From positions 1,582,688-1,646,687 of the forward strand of contig NZ_LT635549.1 of the NCBI RefSeq assembly GCF_900120155.1: DNA of 64,000 nt. The letters run 5' to 3'. The notes under the pieces are model-generated. The model searched no databases and had not been told where the DNA came from. It saw nothing but the letters and a program-made list of their open reading frames with translations. The position numbers and the translations under genes are program-made. Positions 8,320 to 16,700 of this stretch are shown in pieces. The number at the start of each line of letters is the position of its first letter. Position 1 is the stretch's first letter. This DNA is from Clostridium sp. Marseille-P3244 (GTDB lineage Bacteria; Bacillota; Clostridia; Lachnospirales; Lachnospiraceae).

Positions 8320-8348
8320 CTGATAAATGTGTTTGTTTCTTTGCCGGC

Positions 8349-9026
8349 TCAGCCCCGCCTCCTTTCGATTTCTGCAAGTTTTTTTAGGAAGTCCGCCTCC
8401 ATTTGCGCGTGTTCTTTTTCTGCCCGCAAAATCCGGTTTTCTGCCCGCAGCTTTTCGAGTTCTGACATTTCCGCTTCTGGTTTTCGTTTTCCACGTCTGT
8501 CACGAAGAGCCTCCACTCCCTGCTTCTCGTATTTTATAGTATAATTACGTGCCTGTTGGTAAGAAATCTTAAACTGTTCTGATGTCTTGGCATAATTATG
8601 ATCATGGGCAATGCAGTATTGCACGATTTCGACCCGTTCATCGAAAGTGGTTTTTCTTCCTTTGGTCATGATAGCATTTCCTCCTGTTCCGGAAGCTTTC
8701 AGCTTCTCATGTCCATTATACCTCAAAACCCACTTCCTGATTGTATCTTCGGAAGGAATGTTATAGGTGACTGCCAGTTCCCTGTAAGATCCTTCTCCGT
8801 TTAGATACGCTTCAACAACATCTTTTTTAAAGGAGGCTGAATAGGATTGATTGTGCCCTGTTCTGAGGAAAGCGGATTCTCCAAATGCTTTATACTTGTT
8901 AACCCATCTTCTAAAAACGGTTTCATTCACTCCAAGTTCGCTGGCGTGTGATAGATAGGATCCGTTTCCTGAAATGTAATCTTTTACAGCCTGCAGCTTC
9001 ACTTCTGGTAATATTCCTCTAGGCAT
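8349..9026 (-). CDS. IS150-like transposase OrfA (double helix-turn-helix)
   Basis: 225 residues, longer than the ~100 of classic OrfA because it has two HTH units (residues ~10-50 and ~65-110) and a third related segment (YAKTSEQFKISYQQARNYTIKY), then a leucine-rich coiled coil (MSELEKLRAENRILRAEKEHAQ). Near its end CTA AAA AAA CTT provides an A7 slippery run. A -1 slip continues open into orfB. The ATG at 9026 lies 66 bases inside the right terminal repeat. Confidence 0.92.
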   Translation of the reverse strand: MPRGILPEVKLQAVKDYISGNGSYLSHASELGVNETVFRRWVNKYKAFGESAFLRTGHNQSYSASFKKDVVEAYLNGEGSYRELAVTYNIPSEDTIRKWVLRYNGHEKLKASGTGGNAIMTKGRKTTFDERVEIVQYCIAHDHNYAKTSEQFKISYQQARNYTIKYEKQGVEALRDRRGKRKPEAEMSELEKLRAENRILRAEKEHAQMEADFLKKLAEIERRRG

Positions 9027-9092
9027 AATAAAACTCCCCTCCAGATAAACAGTTTTATTATTTCAACTGTCTACCTAAAGGGGAGCATATCA

Positions 9093-9368
9093 CATATGAC
9101 ATTGATGGCCTTTTTTATGAGATTACCGATCATTCTTTCAGAGGATGGAGATATTGAATTTCTTCGTTCTGTTGCGAAAAGAAAAATATCGAGTAATTCC
9201 TACAATTTGGATATATATAATGTTATGGACTTGATTATGATGATTGCACAAAAGGAAGATACTACATTTTCTAAAAAGGAATTGGAAAAAGTGGTTTTAG
9301 AGGTTAAGGAGAGGGCAAGATTATCTGAAGTCAAGCAAGCATGGAATGAGACCCATTCAAATGCATAA
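9093..9368 (+). pseudogene. PIN-like nuclease gene, 3' part, after IS insertion
   Basis: Starts with the second CAT target copy and continues MTLMAFFMRLPIILSEDGDIEFLRSVAK, the last strand and acidic cluster of a PIN fold, followed by a helical tail ending at 9368. It could be translated separately from ATG 9096, but there is no clear ribosome site and the N-terminal active-site aspartate would be absent. With 6983-7372 it makes a 220-residue protein. Confidence 0.82.
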
Positions 9369-9416
9369 TGACATATGAACAATAGGAATAAAATTGAATA
9401 GTAGTACATAGTAGTC

Positions 9417-9620
9417 ATATCGCATATGTTAGGGCATTCAAAAGAGATTATATCAGCAGACGTCTATGGGGATACTGCTGAAATCATTGAAGATTGCTTA
9501 TATGCTATCGAACCATTTATGGAAGAAGTTCTTCCGGAAAGCCGGGAAGAGAAATACTATGATTACTCCGATCTGAAGGAAATAGACGAGGCAGCCGAGG
9601 AATATTTAATGGCGGCATGA
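9417..9620 (+). pseudogene. 3' fragment of a tyrosine recombinase (integrase) gene
   Basis: The open frame reads MLGHSKEIISADVYGDTAEIIEDCL. This contains the LGHS box and the tyrosine nucleophile (in DVYGDT) of phage-type integrases, followed by a ~40-residue acidic tail ending at 9620. An in-frame stop at 9402-9404 and loss of similarity before ~9417 mark the break. The rest of the enzyme, including the first Arg and the His/Arg box, is missing. It lies at the right end of element A, where the ICE family would carry its integrase, so this is a scar of the deleted core, not a separate gene. Confidence 0.82.
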
Positions 9621-9644
9621 CAACAATATAAGGAAGAAAGTATA

Positions 9645-9682
9645 AAAAAGTACAGATGTACACTCGAACATTTGTACTTTTT
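9645..9682 (+). terminator. Terminator after the integrase fragment
   Basis: AAAGTACAGATGT and ACATTTGTACTTT pair, with a T-rich tail (TTTTTTTACTTTT). It lies ~25 bases after the integrase stop. Confidence 0.75.
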
Positions 9683-9744
9683 TTACTTTTCATCCTATAT
9701 ACTTTTATCATTATCTTTGCTATAATGTCCGAAAAGGGCAGAGA

Positions 9745-9803
9745 CAGATATTTGCAAGGCAGACTGTCATGCTTGCATGAACAGTCGGTATTGCATATAT
9801 CTG
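9745..9803. repeat. 59-base imperfect hairpin in the right end of element A
   Basis: The outer arms CAGATATTTGCAA (9745-9757) and TTGCATATATCTG (9791-9803) pair at 12 of 13 positions. The inner arms GACTGT (9762-9767) and ACAGTC (9781-9786) also pair. There is no T tail, so it is not an obvious terminator. Its place between int and the attachment core suggests a structural or protein-binding role in recombination; that role is inferred. Confidence 0.5.
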
Positions 9804-9892
9804 ACGAGCGAAGCGACCGAGGAAAACCGAAGGTTTTTCGAGGTGCTCTGCCCGTTAGTGTTACTTCGTGTTATTTAGTCCTCGAAAAAGTG

Positions 9893-9925
9893 TTTTGTGA
9901 CTTTTGCCTTTCTGGATTCGTAATG
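9893..9925 (+). repeat. Element-end repeat TTTTGTGAC...ATTCGTAATG, copy 2
   Basis: Second copy of the bipartite motif, here in the right end of element A about 370 bases before the attachment core. Its ATTCGTAA half is also mirrored by TTACGAAT at about 9959-9966, giving an inverted pair across about 50 bases. Confidence 0.6.
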
Positions 9926-10026
9926 GAGTCCTATAAGGCTATTATTTTGACATTTTCGTTACGAATGAATTTTTTGAGGGTGGCTGATATTGAACGTATC
10001 AAAAGTCACAAAGGAGAGATTTTGCT

Positions 10027-10299
10027 ATGGATAAATTCGTTTTAAAGGCCCCGTATCAGCCAACAGGCGATCAGCCGCAGGCAATCGAGGCGCTTGTAAA
10101 AGGGTTCAAGGAAGGCAATCAATGCCAGACTTTACTAGGGGTTACGGGTTCTGGAAAGACGTTTACGATGGCCAACGTGATCGAACAGTTGCAGAAACCG
10201 ACACTGGTCATTGCCCATAATAAAACACTGGCCGCTCAGTTGTACGGAGAATTCAAGGAGATGTTTCCTGATAACGCAGTGGAATATTTCGTCTCCTAG
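10027..10299 (+). pseudogene. uvrB: Replacement uvrB 5' fragment carried at the right end of element A (copy 2)
   Basis: Same 90 residues as at 683-955, with six third-position differences and no amino-acid change. If element A were alone in the chromosome this copy would join the rest of uvrB and restore the gene. Here it is again cut off by the left end of element B and reads into the same TAG. Conservation of the protein despite nucleotide drift suggests this fragment is, or was until recently, used as the N-terminus of a working UvrB. Confidence 0.9.
10291..10298 (+). other. Probable attachment core between element A and element B
   Basis: GTCTCCTA again ends the uvrB part and is followed by GTGTGCCGG element sequence. 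It is the junction of two elements in tandem array and would be the site used to excise A alone, B alone, or A plus B, depending on the partner cores. Confidence 0.65.
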
Positions 10300-10412
10300 T
10301 GTGCCGGGGCCGGAAAATGAGGTATATTTAGTGCTTTCTCGTGCTGCTTCGTCCAGATTTTGTGGACAGAATGATACTAAACGGACTGGATGATACCAGG
10401 CGGACAAAATGA

Positions 10413-10445
10413 TTTTGTGACTTTTTGCAAGAAAAATTCGTAATG
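10413..10445 (+). repeat. Element-end repeat TTTTGTGAC...ATTCGTAATG, copy 3
   Basis: Left-end copy in element B, at nearly the same distance from the attachment core (about 115 bases) as copy 1 in element A. It is preceded by GCGGACAAAATGA in both left ends, which forms a short inverted repeat with GATTTTGT. Confidence 0.6.
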
Positions 10446-10471
10446 AAATTTAGAAGGGGATAATAGAAAAT

Positions 10472-11698
10472 TTGAAATATAGAGATCGTAAGAATAAGGC
10501 GTTTAAATTATTTGACTCTTCATATGGTTCATATATTCCAGCCTTTGCTTTAATTGAAATAGAAGATATTATTGATTTTCAGAATTTTGAAAATAATCAT
10601 GATGAGCTGAAAGGAACTTTTATTCATGAATATTGTCATTATTTACAGGATGTTTCAACAACCTATGGATTCATCAATTTCATATACAGTTTACAAGAAT
10701 TATTTTTGAAATTGGGAATGGTTATCAATCTTCATAGAAAAGATCTTCAATATAATAGAGATATTTTTGGTCTACTTCGTGGAGATGATGAGATAAAGAA
10801 CGATATATTTTATATCAACAAGATAGAAATAAAACCACATGAGTTTTTACAAGACTATCCAGAAGAAGAGGTCAAATGTGTAATAGTAACTTATAATGGA
10901 AAGTTGACATTTTGTTTTGGAAGCCTTTGTATTTCTGAAAGCATGGCATATCTTGTAGAAAAAAGATTGTATAAAATATGTGAGAGGGAAAGTGAATTTC
11001 CCTATAATGTATGCGAGATGATATGTGATAAAGAATATCCTGAATTTGCGAAGAATGAATTATTCGTATTGGCACTTTGTGAAATATCACTGTTAGAAAG
11101 AAACGCTGGAATATTCTTTATAACAGCATTAAGATTGATGAAGAAAAAGAATTTTCTTCCTCAAAATATTTTAGATATGGAGAAATTTCTTGATAAACAT
11201 TTTGAAGTTGGATTTCGAGGATACAGAAATCAAATAGACGATATATTAACGGATTTGTATCCAGGTAAAAATGAAGAATTTGTAAAAGTAAGACAATGGA
11301 TAATTTCACGATTTGAATTGGGGTGTATATATAGAGAACAAAGCAAAATGTTTATTAGCTTATCCCTTAGTTCTGAGAACATACAAGAGCGATATGGTAG
11401 GTGGCAATATATTATGAATCATTTTGGATGCCCTATTGTAATTGTTAAGGGGAGAAACGTTTTTGAAGGTGGGTATCTGGAAGGAAAAAGTATAGATTTA
11501 CGATATATGTTGGGACCTTGGGCAATAGAAACAGCATTTGCTCGTGGAGGCAAAAGTTGCCCATTAAAAGAAATATGTAAAATGGATCAGGATAAGAAAT
11601 ATAGTTCTTTATGTGAAGAAAGATTAAAAGAAAAATTGAAAATAGATAATAATTGCTTTTTAGGATTGTTCTTTAAAGCTTATAACATCGAAATTTAA
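10472..11698 (+). CDS. Putative HEXXH zincin metallopeptidase-like protein (cargo)
   Basis: 408 residues from a TTG at 10472, 10-15 bases after AGAAGGGGA. The clearest motif is H52-EYCH-56 in GTFIHEYCHYLQDVST, matching the HEXXH zinc site. A later helix SESMAYLVEKR could supply the third ligand. No signal peptide or membrane segment is seen, so it is cytoplasmic. The gene is much more AT-rich than the neighbouring transfer genes and sits alone between the element's left end and parA, a place where element A carries its defence genes. I do not recognize the family with certainty. A host-target protease in phage exclusion (as with Lit) is possible but unproven. Confidence 0.6.
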   Translation: MKYRDRKNKAFKLFDSSYGSYIPAFALIEIEDIIDFQNFENNHDELKGTFIHEYCHYLQDVSTTYGFINFIYSLQELFLKLGMVINLHRKDLQYNRDIFGLLRGDDEIKNDIFYINKIEIKPHEFLQDYPEEEVKCVIVTYNGKLTFCFGSLCISESMAYLVEKRLYKICERESEFPYNVCEMICDKEYPEFAKNELFVLALCEISLLERNAGIFFITALRLMKKKNFLPQNILDMEKFLDKHFEVGFRGYRNQIDDILTDLYPGKNEEFVKVRQWIISRFELGCIYREQSKMFISLSLSSENIQERYGRWQYIMNHFGCPIVIVKGRNVFEGGYLEGKSIDLRYMLGPWAIETAFARGGKSCPLKEICKMDQDKKYSSLCEERLKEKLKIDNNCFLGLFFKAYNIEI

Positions 11699-11704
11699 TT
11701 ACAT

Positions 11705-11746
11705 AGCCGGAAGGTTTTCAATTTGCGAAAATCCTCCGGCTTTTTT
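11705..11746 (+). terminator. Terminator before parA (tacatagccgga family)
   Basis: GCCGGAAGGTTTTC pairs with GAAAATCCTCCGGC and is followed by TTTTTT. The same ACATAGCCGGA-GGTTTTC sequence starts the repeats at 28256 and 29301. Confidence 0.85.
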
Positions 11747-11823
11747 CATGCCCATTTTTATACATAGCCATTTCCTCTACACGGGAAGATGGCTATTAAA
11801 TTTTAGGAAAGGAGGGAAACGTT

Positions 11824-12651
11824 ATGGCGAATTGCAAAGTAATTGCGATTGCCAACCAGAAAGGCGGAACGGGGAAAACTACCACAACCGTCAACTTAGG
11901 AATCGGGCTTGCCAGAGAAGGGAAAAAGGTACTTTTAGTAGACGCTGATCCACAGGGCGATCTGACAACCTCACTGGGATGGCCGGAGCAGGATAACCTT
12001 TCTGTGACACTTGCCACACAGTTAGAGGGGATTGTGGCTGACCGGGAAATGGATAGCCACGCCGGGATCTTACACCATGAGGAAGGCGTTGATCTGATCC
12101 CGTCCAATATTGAACTGGCAGGATTGGAAGTTATGCTTGTCAATGCCATGAGCCGGGAACTCACTCTGAAAAATTATCTCAATGAAGTGAAAAGCGGGTA
12201 TGACTATGTGCTGATTGACTGTATGCCGAGTTTGGGTATGCTGACGATCAATGCGCTGGCGGCGTCTGACAGTGTGATTGTACCGGTACAGGCCCAGTAT
12301 CTTCCGGCAAAGGGAATGACACAGCTTATGAAAACAATCGGGAAAGTGCAAAGGCAGATCAATCCGGCGCTGAAGGTGGACGGTGTACTTTTGACACTTG
12401 CGGATATGCGGACAAATCTGGCTCGTGTGACCGCAGAAAGTATCCGTCAGAATTACGGGCGTATGATTAAGGTTTACCAGACTGTCATTCCGGTTGGCGT
12501 GAAAGCGGCGGAAACGAGTGCCGCAGGACAGAGCATTTATCGTTATGACAAAAACGGAACAGTGGCAAAAGCCTATGCGTCATTTACAAGGGAGGTGGTA
12601 CGGGATGGCGAAAAGCAGAGAAATAAAGCTGAACCTTCCCGCAGCCGATGA
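11824..12651 (+). CDS. ParA/Soj-family partition ATPase
   Basis: 275 residues. The deviant Walker A is KGGTGKTT near residue 14 (IANQKGGTGKTTTTVNLG). Walker A' is DADPQGDLTTSLG, and Walker B is YVLIDCMPSLGMLT. The ribosome site AAGGAGG lies before ATG 11824. ParA with ParB (overlapping, next) probably stabilizes the excised circular form or aids replication of the ICE. The coding region overlaps parB by 47 bases in another frame. Length is normal for chromosomal/ICE ParA. Confidence 0.95.
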   Translation: MANCKVIAIANQKGGTGKTTTTVNLGIGLAREGKKVLLVDADPQGDLTTSLGWPEQDNLSVTLATQLEGIVADREMDSHAGILHHEEGVDLIPSNIELAGLEVMLVNAMSRELTLKNYLNEVKSGYDYVLIDCMPSLGMLTINALAASDSVIVPVQAQYLPAKGMTQLMKTIGKVQRQINPALKVDGVLLTLADMRTNLARVTAESIRQNYGRMIKVYQTVIPVGVKAAETSAAGQSIYRYDKNGTVAKAYASFTREVVRDGEKQRNKAEPSRSR

Positions 12652-13543
12652 CCTGTTCAGCACACAGGAGGAACGTGACGAGGCAAAACGGGAGTATGTA
12701 GCAGATATTCCTCTGACGGAGATCAGCGACTTTCCAAATCATCCGTATAAAGTAAAGCAGGATGAAAGTATGCTGGAACTGGCAGCAAGTATCCGGGAGA
12801 AAGGCGTGGTCAATCCTGCTCTGGTGCGCCCGAAACCAGAAGGCGGTTTTGAAATGGTGGCAGGACACCGGAGAAAATTCGCCAGTGAGCTTGCAGGGAA
12901 AACGGTCATGCCCTGTATTGTGCGAAATCTGACAGATGATGAAGCTACAATTATCATGGTGGACTCTAACCTACAAAGGGAGAAAGTCTTACCGTCAGAA
13001 AAAGCCTTTGCCTATAAGATGAAACTGGACGCAATGAAACGACAGCAAGGATTCAGAAGTGATTTAACTTCTGCAACACTGTTGCAGAGGTCAGAGAAAA
13101 AATCCTCAAGACAGCTTTTAGCAGAGGAAGTGGGAGAAAGCCATGAACAGATAAGAAAATATATCCGTCTTACTGAACTTATCACACCTATTCTGGATAT
13201 GGTGGATGAGGGAAAGATTGCCATGCGTCCAGCGGTAGAACTTTCTTACCTGCCGAAAGAGCAACAGCAGGTGCTTTTTGACACAATGGAATTGGAGGAC
13301 TGTACGCCCAGCCACGCACAGGCGATTAAAATGCGGAAGTTTGCAGAGGCAGGAAAGCTGAATGAAGATGTGATTCTGTCGATCATGACCGAAGAAAAGC
13401 CGAACCAGGTGGAGCAGTTTAAAATCTCGAAAAAGAGGATTGACAAATATTTCTCTCCGGGAACCACGCCAAAGCAGATGGAGGACACGATCATTAAGGC
13501 GCTGGAACTGTACCGCAGACGGGAGAGAGGACGGGAAAGGTAA
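12605..13543 (+). CDS. ParB/RepB-family partition protein
   Basis: 312 residues from ATG 12605, preceded by GGGAGGTGGTACGGG; an in-frame ATG at 12518 lies inside parA and is not used. The N-terminal ParB/Srx domain includes NHPYKVKQDESMLELAASIREKGVVNPALVRP and GHRRKFASELAG. The central helix-turn-helix is around SSRQLLAEEVGESHEQIRKYIRLTEL. The C-terminal part ends KISKKRIDKYFSPGTTPKQMEDTI. It binds parS-like sites and partners ParA. It is a homologue of the ParB in the nested element (41451-42305), with the same closing motif FPRGTTPKQIEDTI, so the two probably share ancestry. Confidence 0.93.
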   Translation: MAKSREIKLNLPAADDLFSTQEERDEAKREYVADIPLTEISDFPNHPYKVKQDESMLELAASIREKGVVNPALVRPKPEGGFEMVAGHRRKFASELAGKTVMPCIVRNLTDDEATIIMVDSNLQREKVLPSEKAFAYKMKLDAMKRQQGFRSDLTSATLLQRSEKKSSRQLLAEEVGESHEQIRKYIRLTELITPILDMVDEGKIAMRPAVELSYLPKEQQQVLFDTMELEDCTPSHAQAIKMRKFAEAGKLNEDVILSIMTEEKPNQVEQFKISKKRIDKYFSPGTTPKQMEDTIIKALELYRRRERGRER

Positions 13544-13769
13544 GGAGACGCCAAGGGGAAAGTGGGTTCCCTTGTGATTTCTCTTTTCCGGGTTCTCCGG
13601 TTTCCCCTCCCCACACCCTACCCCTTCCGGATTACCAGCAGTTTACCAGCCGAAAAGAAGAATAAGGAGCCGGTGGCTATCCACATTCCGCCGGATCAGT
13701 ACCCAGCCCTGCCCGCAAGCAGGGATTTTTTTATGTGGGCCGAAAGGCCCAGAAATGGAGGAGAATGAA
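13544..13769 (+). terminator. Leader between parB and adhesin with terminator-like hairpin
   Basis: A 226-base gap. CCCTGC-CCGCAA-GCAGGG followed by ATTTTTTT (about 13708-13733) is a good intrinsic terminator. GGGCC-GAAA-GGCCC (about 13738-13751) is a second short stem immediately before the adhesin ribosome site. The adhesin is therefore probably expressed by read-through or from its own promoter, and may be attenuated. Confidence 0.6.
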
Positions 13770-16700
13770 GTGAAAAAAATCAAACAGTTATTCAGGAAAG
13801 GAGTCGCATTGGCATTGGCGGCGGTCACGACACTGTCCGTCCTTCCGGCCGCCACGGTATCGGCTGCGTCCCAGCGGGCAACGATCACGTTCGCCTACTG
13901 CTATGACGGAAATGGGAATACCATCCGTTATCAGCAGACTGCGTCTCATAACGGAGTCACGTTCAGCCATGCGGGAGAGGCCAGAACCCGGATCTATGCA
14001 GACGGGGATAATGCCTACTGTATCGAGCCGGGAATCTCCCTGCATACCGGGAACACACTGGAGAAGGACGCTTCTGTGGTGTGGAACAACTTAGGAAAGG
14101 CAAAACAGGACGCTGTAAATCTTGCCCTGCTGTATGGCGCACAGGGTAGCATGGGCGGTCTGTCCGGCACGGAAGATGAAAAGGTGCTTGCGACACAGAT
14201 GGTTATCTGGGAGATTGTGACCGGGTGCAGGAATGCCACCGCCCCGTATGCTCAGACGGACGCCAAATTTTATAACAGCCTTTGTGTAGGCGGGGCGAAC
14301 AGCGGGATAGCGGCAGCATACAACCAGATCATTTCCGGCATGGTCAGCCACGGAACCATCCCCAGCTTTGCGTCCGGAAGTACAGACAGCGCTCCCCAGG
14401 AACTGAAATGGGACGGAAAACAGTATGTATTGAAACTGACAGACAGCAACGGTGTTCTGTCAAAATTCAATTTCACATCATCCAACAGTGATGTGAAAGT
14501 CAGCACGTCCGGAAATACACTGACCATCACATCCAGCAAAGCGATTGCCGGGAACGTGCAGTTATCCGCAACCAAGAAGATCCCCACCGTGAGCAGCAGC
14601 GCCAAGCTGATCGCTTATGGAGATCCGTCTTTGCAGGACATTGTCACGGGCGTGGAGAATACCGCAGCCGTGAAAGCGTATCTGAATGTGAAAATCCCTT
14701 ATGGGCATATCCAGATTGTGAAAACTTCCGAGGACGGTGTGGTAGCCGGATTGAAATTTCAGATCACTGGAAACGGGATTGACCAGACCGTGACAACCGG
14801 GGAGGATGGAACCATTAAGGTGGAAAACCTTCAGCCGGGAACCTATACGGTAACCGAGCTGACCGAGAACAGATATGAACCGCAGAAAGCGCAGACTGTG
14901 GAAGTCAAAGGCGGGGAGACCGCTACCGTGGATTTTTCCAATATCCTCAAGCGTGGCAGTCTGAAAGTGACCAAGACTTCTGAGGATGGTCTGGTAGAAG
15001 GCATGAAGTTCCACCTTTATGGAACCTCTCTTTCTGGTATCCCGGTGGATGAGTATGCGGTTACGGACAGCACAGGTGTTGCCACGTTTTCTGATATTCT
15101 GATTTCCGGCGATACACCATATACACTGGAGGAAGTCGAGACAGCAGAGCGATACGTGGTTCCGGCGGCTCAGAACGTGACTGTCAACTGGAACGAAGTG
15201 ACCAATGCCACTGTCCATAACGTACTGAAAAAGTTCCGGGTAACGGTTATAAAGACAGACCGGGAGACAGGAATTCCGCAGGGAGACGCTACACTGGCAG
15301 GTGCGGTATACGGGATCTATAACGGGGACACATTGATTGACACCTACACCACAGACAGCAAGGGCAGCTTTACCACAAAATATTATATATGCGGCGATGA
15401 CTGGACAATCCGGGAGATTGCTCCGTCCGAAGGGTATTTTCTGGATGAGACTTCCTACCATGTGGGTGCGGAGGCAACCCTTTATACGGTAGAGCTGAAC
15501 GATACTTCCAATGATGTGACTGAGCAGGTCATCAAAGGGAAAATCTCTATCATTAAACACACAGATGATGGCAGTACACAGATTGAGACACCGGAGGAAG
15601 GCGCAGAGTTCCAAGTGTACTTAAAGAGCGCAGGCAGCTATGACAGTGCAAAGGACAGTGAGCGGGATACTTTGGTGTGTGACGAGAACGGATATGCCGA
15701 GACCAAAGACCTGCCTTATGGTATTTATACCGTCCACCAGACGAAAGGATGGGAAGGCCGGGAGATGATTGAGGATTTTGACGTATATATCAGCAGTAAT
15801 GGAGAAGTTTACCGCTATCTCATCAACAACCGCCTGTTTGAATCCTATATCAAAGTGGTCAAAAAAGATGCAGAAACCGGAAATACCATTCCTCTTGCGG
15901 GAGCTGGGTTCCAGATCTATGACGAGGCCGGGAATCTTGTGACCATGAAGTATACCTATCCGGAGGTAACAGAACTGGATACTTTCTATACAGGAAGTGA
16001 TGGTTATCTCATTACGCCGGAGGTTCTTCCTTACGGAAATTACACATTGGTAGAGGTGCAGGCTCCCTATGGGTATGTACTGGACAGTACGCCGGTTCCA
16101 TTCACGGTATCCAAGGAACAGTCCGGGGAGGACAATGGAGTGACCGTGATTACAGTGGAAAAAGAGGATATACCGCAGAAAGGCAAGATCCTTGTGACAA
16201 AGACAGGGGAAGAATTTTCCTCTGTGCAGGTATCCGGAGACGGTGTGGTAGACAAAGACGGGAATCTTGTAGAAGGAGAAAACATTTATACTCCTGTTTA
16301 CGAAGTAACTGGACAGGCCGGGGCGGTATATGAAGTGGTTGCTGCCGAGGACATTGTAACACCGGATGGAACTGTGCGGGCAGCCGCCGGGGAAGTAGTA
16401 GATACCATTACCACAGATGAAGAAGGAAAGGCTGAGACAAAAGAACTGTATCTGGGTAAGTACCAGATTGTGGAAAAGACAGCGCCGGACGGTCTGGTGC
16501 TGAATACCGAAACCCATGAGGTGGAGCTGACCTATGCCGGACAGGAAGTATCTGTAACAGAGGCGGACACCGCTTTCTATAATGAGCGGCAGAAAGTGAC
16601 GGTTGACCTTACAAAGACACTGGAACAGGATGAAATCTTTGGGATCGGAAATGCGGGAGAGATCCAGAACGTGGCCTTTGGCCTGTATGCCGCAGAGGAT

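Larger units (their letters stand above)
7373..9092 (-). mobile_element. IS3-family (IS150-like) insertion sequence, complete, 1,720 bp
   Basis: The terminal inverted repeats read inward as TGGTGTGCTACCCGTCAAGT (7373 on) and TGATATGCTCCCCTTTAGGT (9092 on the minus strand). Both continue AGACA, so the ends are clear. The direct target repeat is CAT (7370-7372 and 9093-9095), fitting the 3-4 bp usual for IS3 elements. It encodes orfA and orfB on the minus strand. Insertion split a PIN-like gene exactly in frame with the duplication, so the element could be precisely removed in silico. Both ORFs are open, so it may still be active. Confidence 0.93.
955..10298 (+). mobile_element. Element A: CIME-like integrative-element remnant carrying defence and toxin cargo
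   Basis: A 9.3-kb segment lies between two copies of the uvrB attachment core. It has no intact recombinase or transfer gene, but both ends match the integrative-element type that follows. The left end resembles that of element B (956-1102 vs 10300-10445, and a decayed parA leader at 1239-1345). The right end keeps the last ~68 residues of a tyrosine integrase and the replacement uvrB 5' end. This is the structure of a cis-mobilizable element (CIME), formed when an ICE loses its core but keeps both att sites. The cargo is an ABC-ATPase three-gene system and an XRE/ImmA/PIN operon. Confidence 0.75.
9987..10299 (+). repeat. 313-bp direct repeat, copy 2 (uvrB 5' end with ribosome site)
   Basis: Collinear partner of 643-955. 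In this copy the region upstream (before 9987) is the native element end rather than IS sequence, so it shows what belongs to the element: about 40 bases of uvrB leader with AAAGGAGAG and the first 90 codons. Confidence 0.95.

Noticed and set aside
7419..9092. Left IS boundary at 7419 (TGTGTTGCCC), or rejoining at ATAT (7407-7410 / 9094-9097)
   Set aside because: The longer match of TGGTGTGCTACCCGTCAAGTAGACA at 7373 to the right end, with CAT on both sides and a meaningful PIN reading frame, is better.
14562..15614. Long minus-strand ORFs inside the adhesin gene (also 15621-16841)
   Set aside because: They arise from codon bias of the repeat-rich adhesin; the plus frame has signal peptide, thioester and sorting signal.
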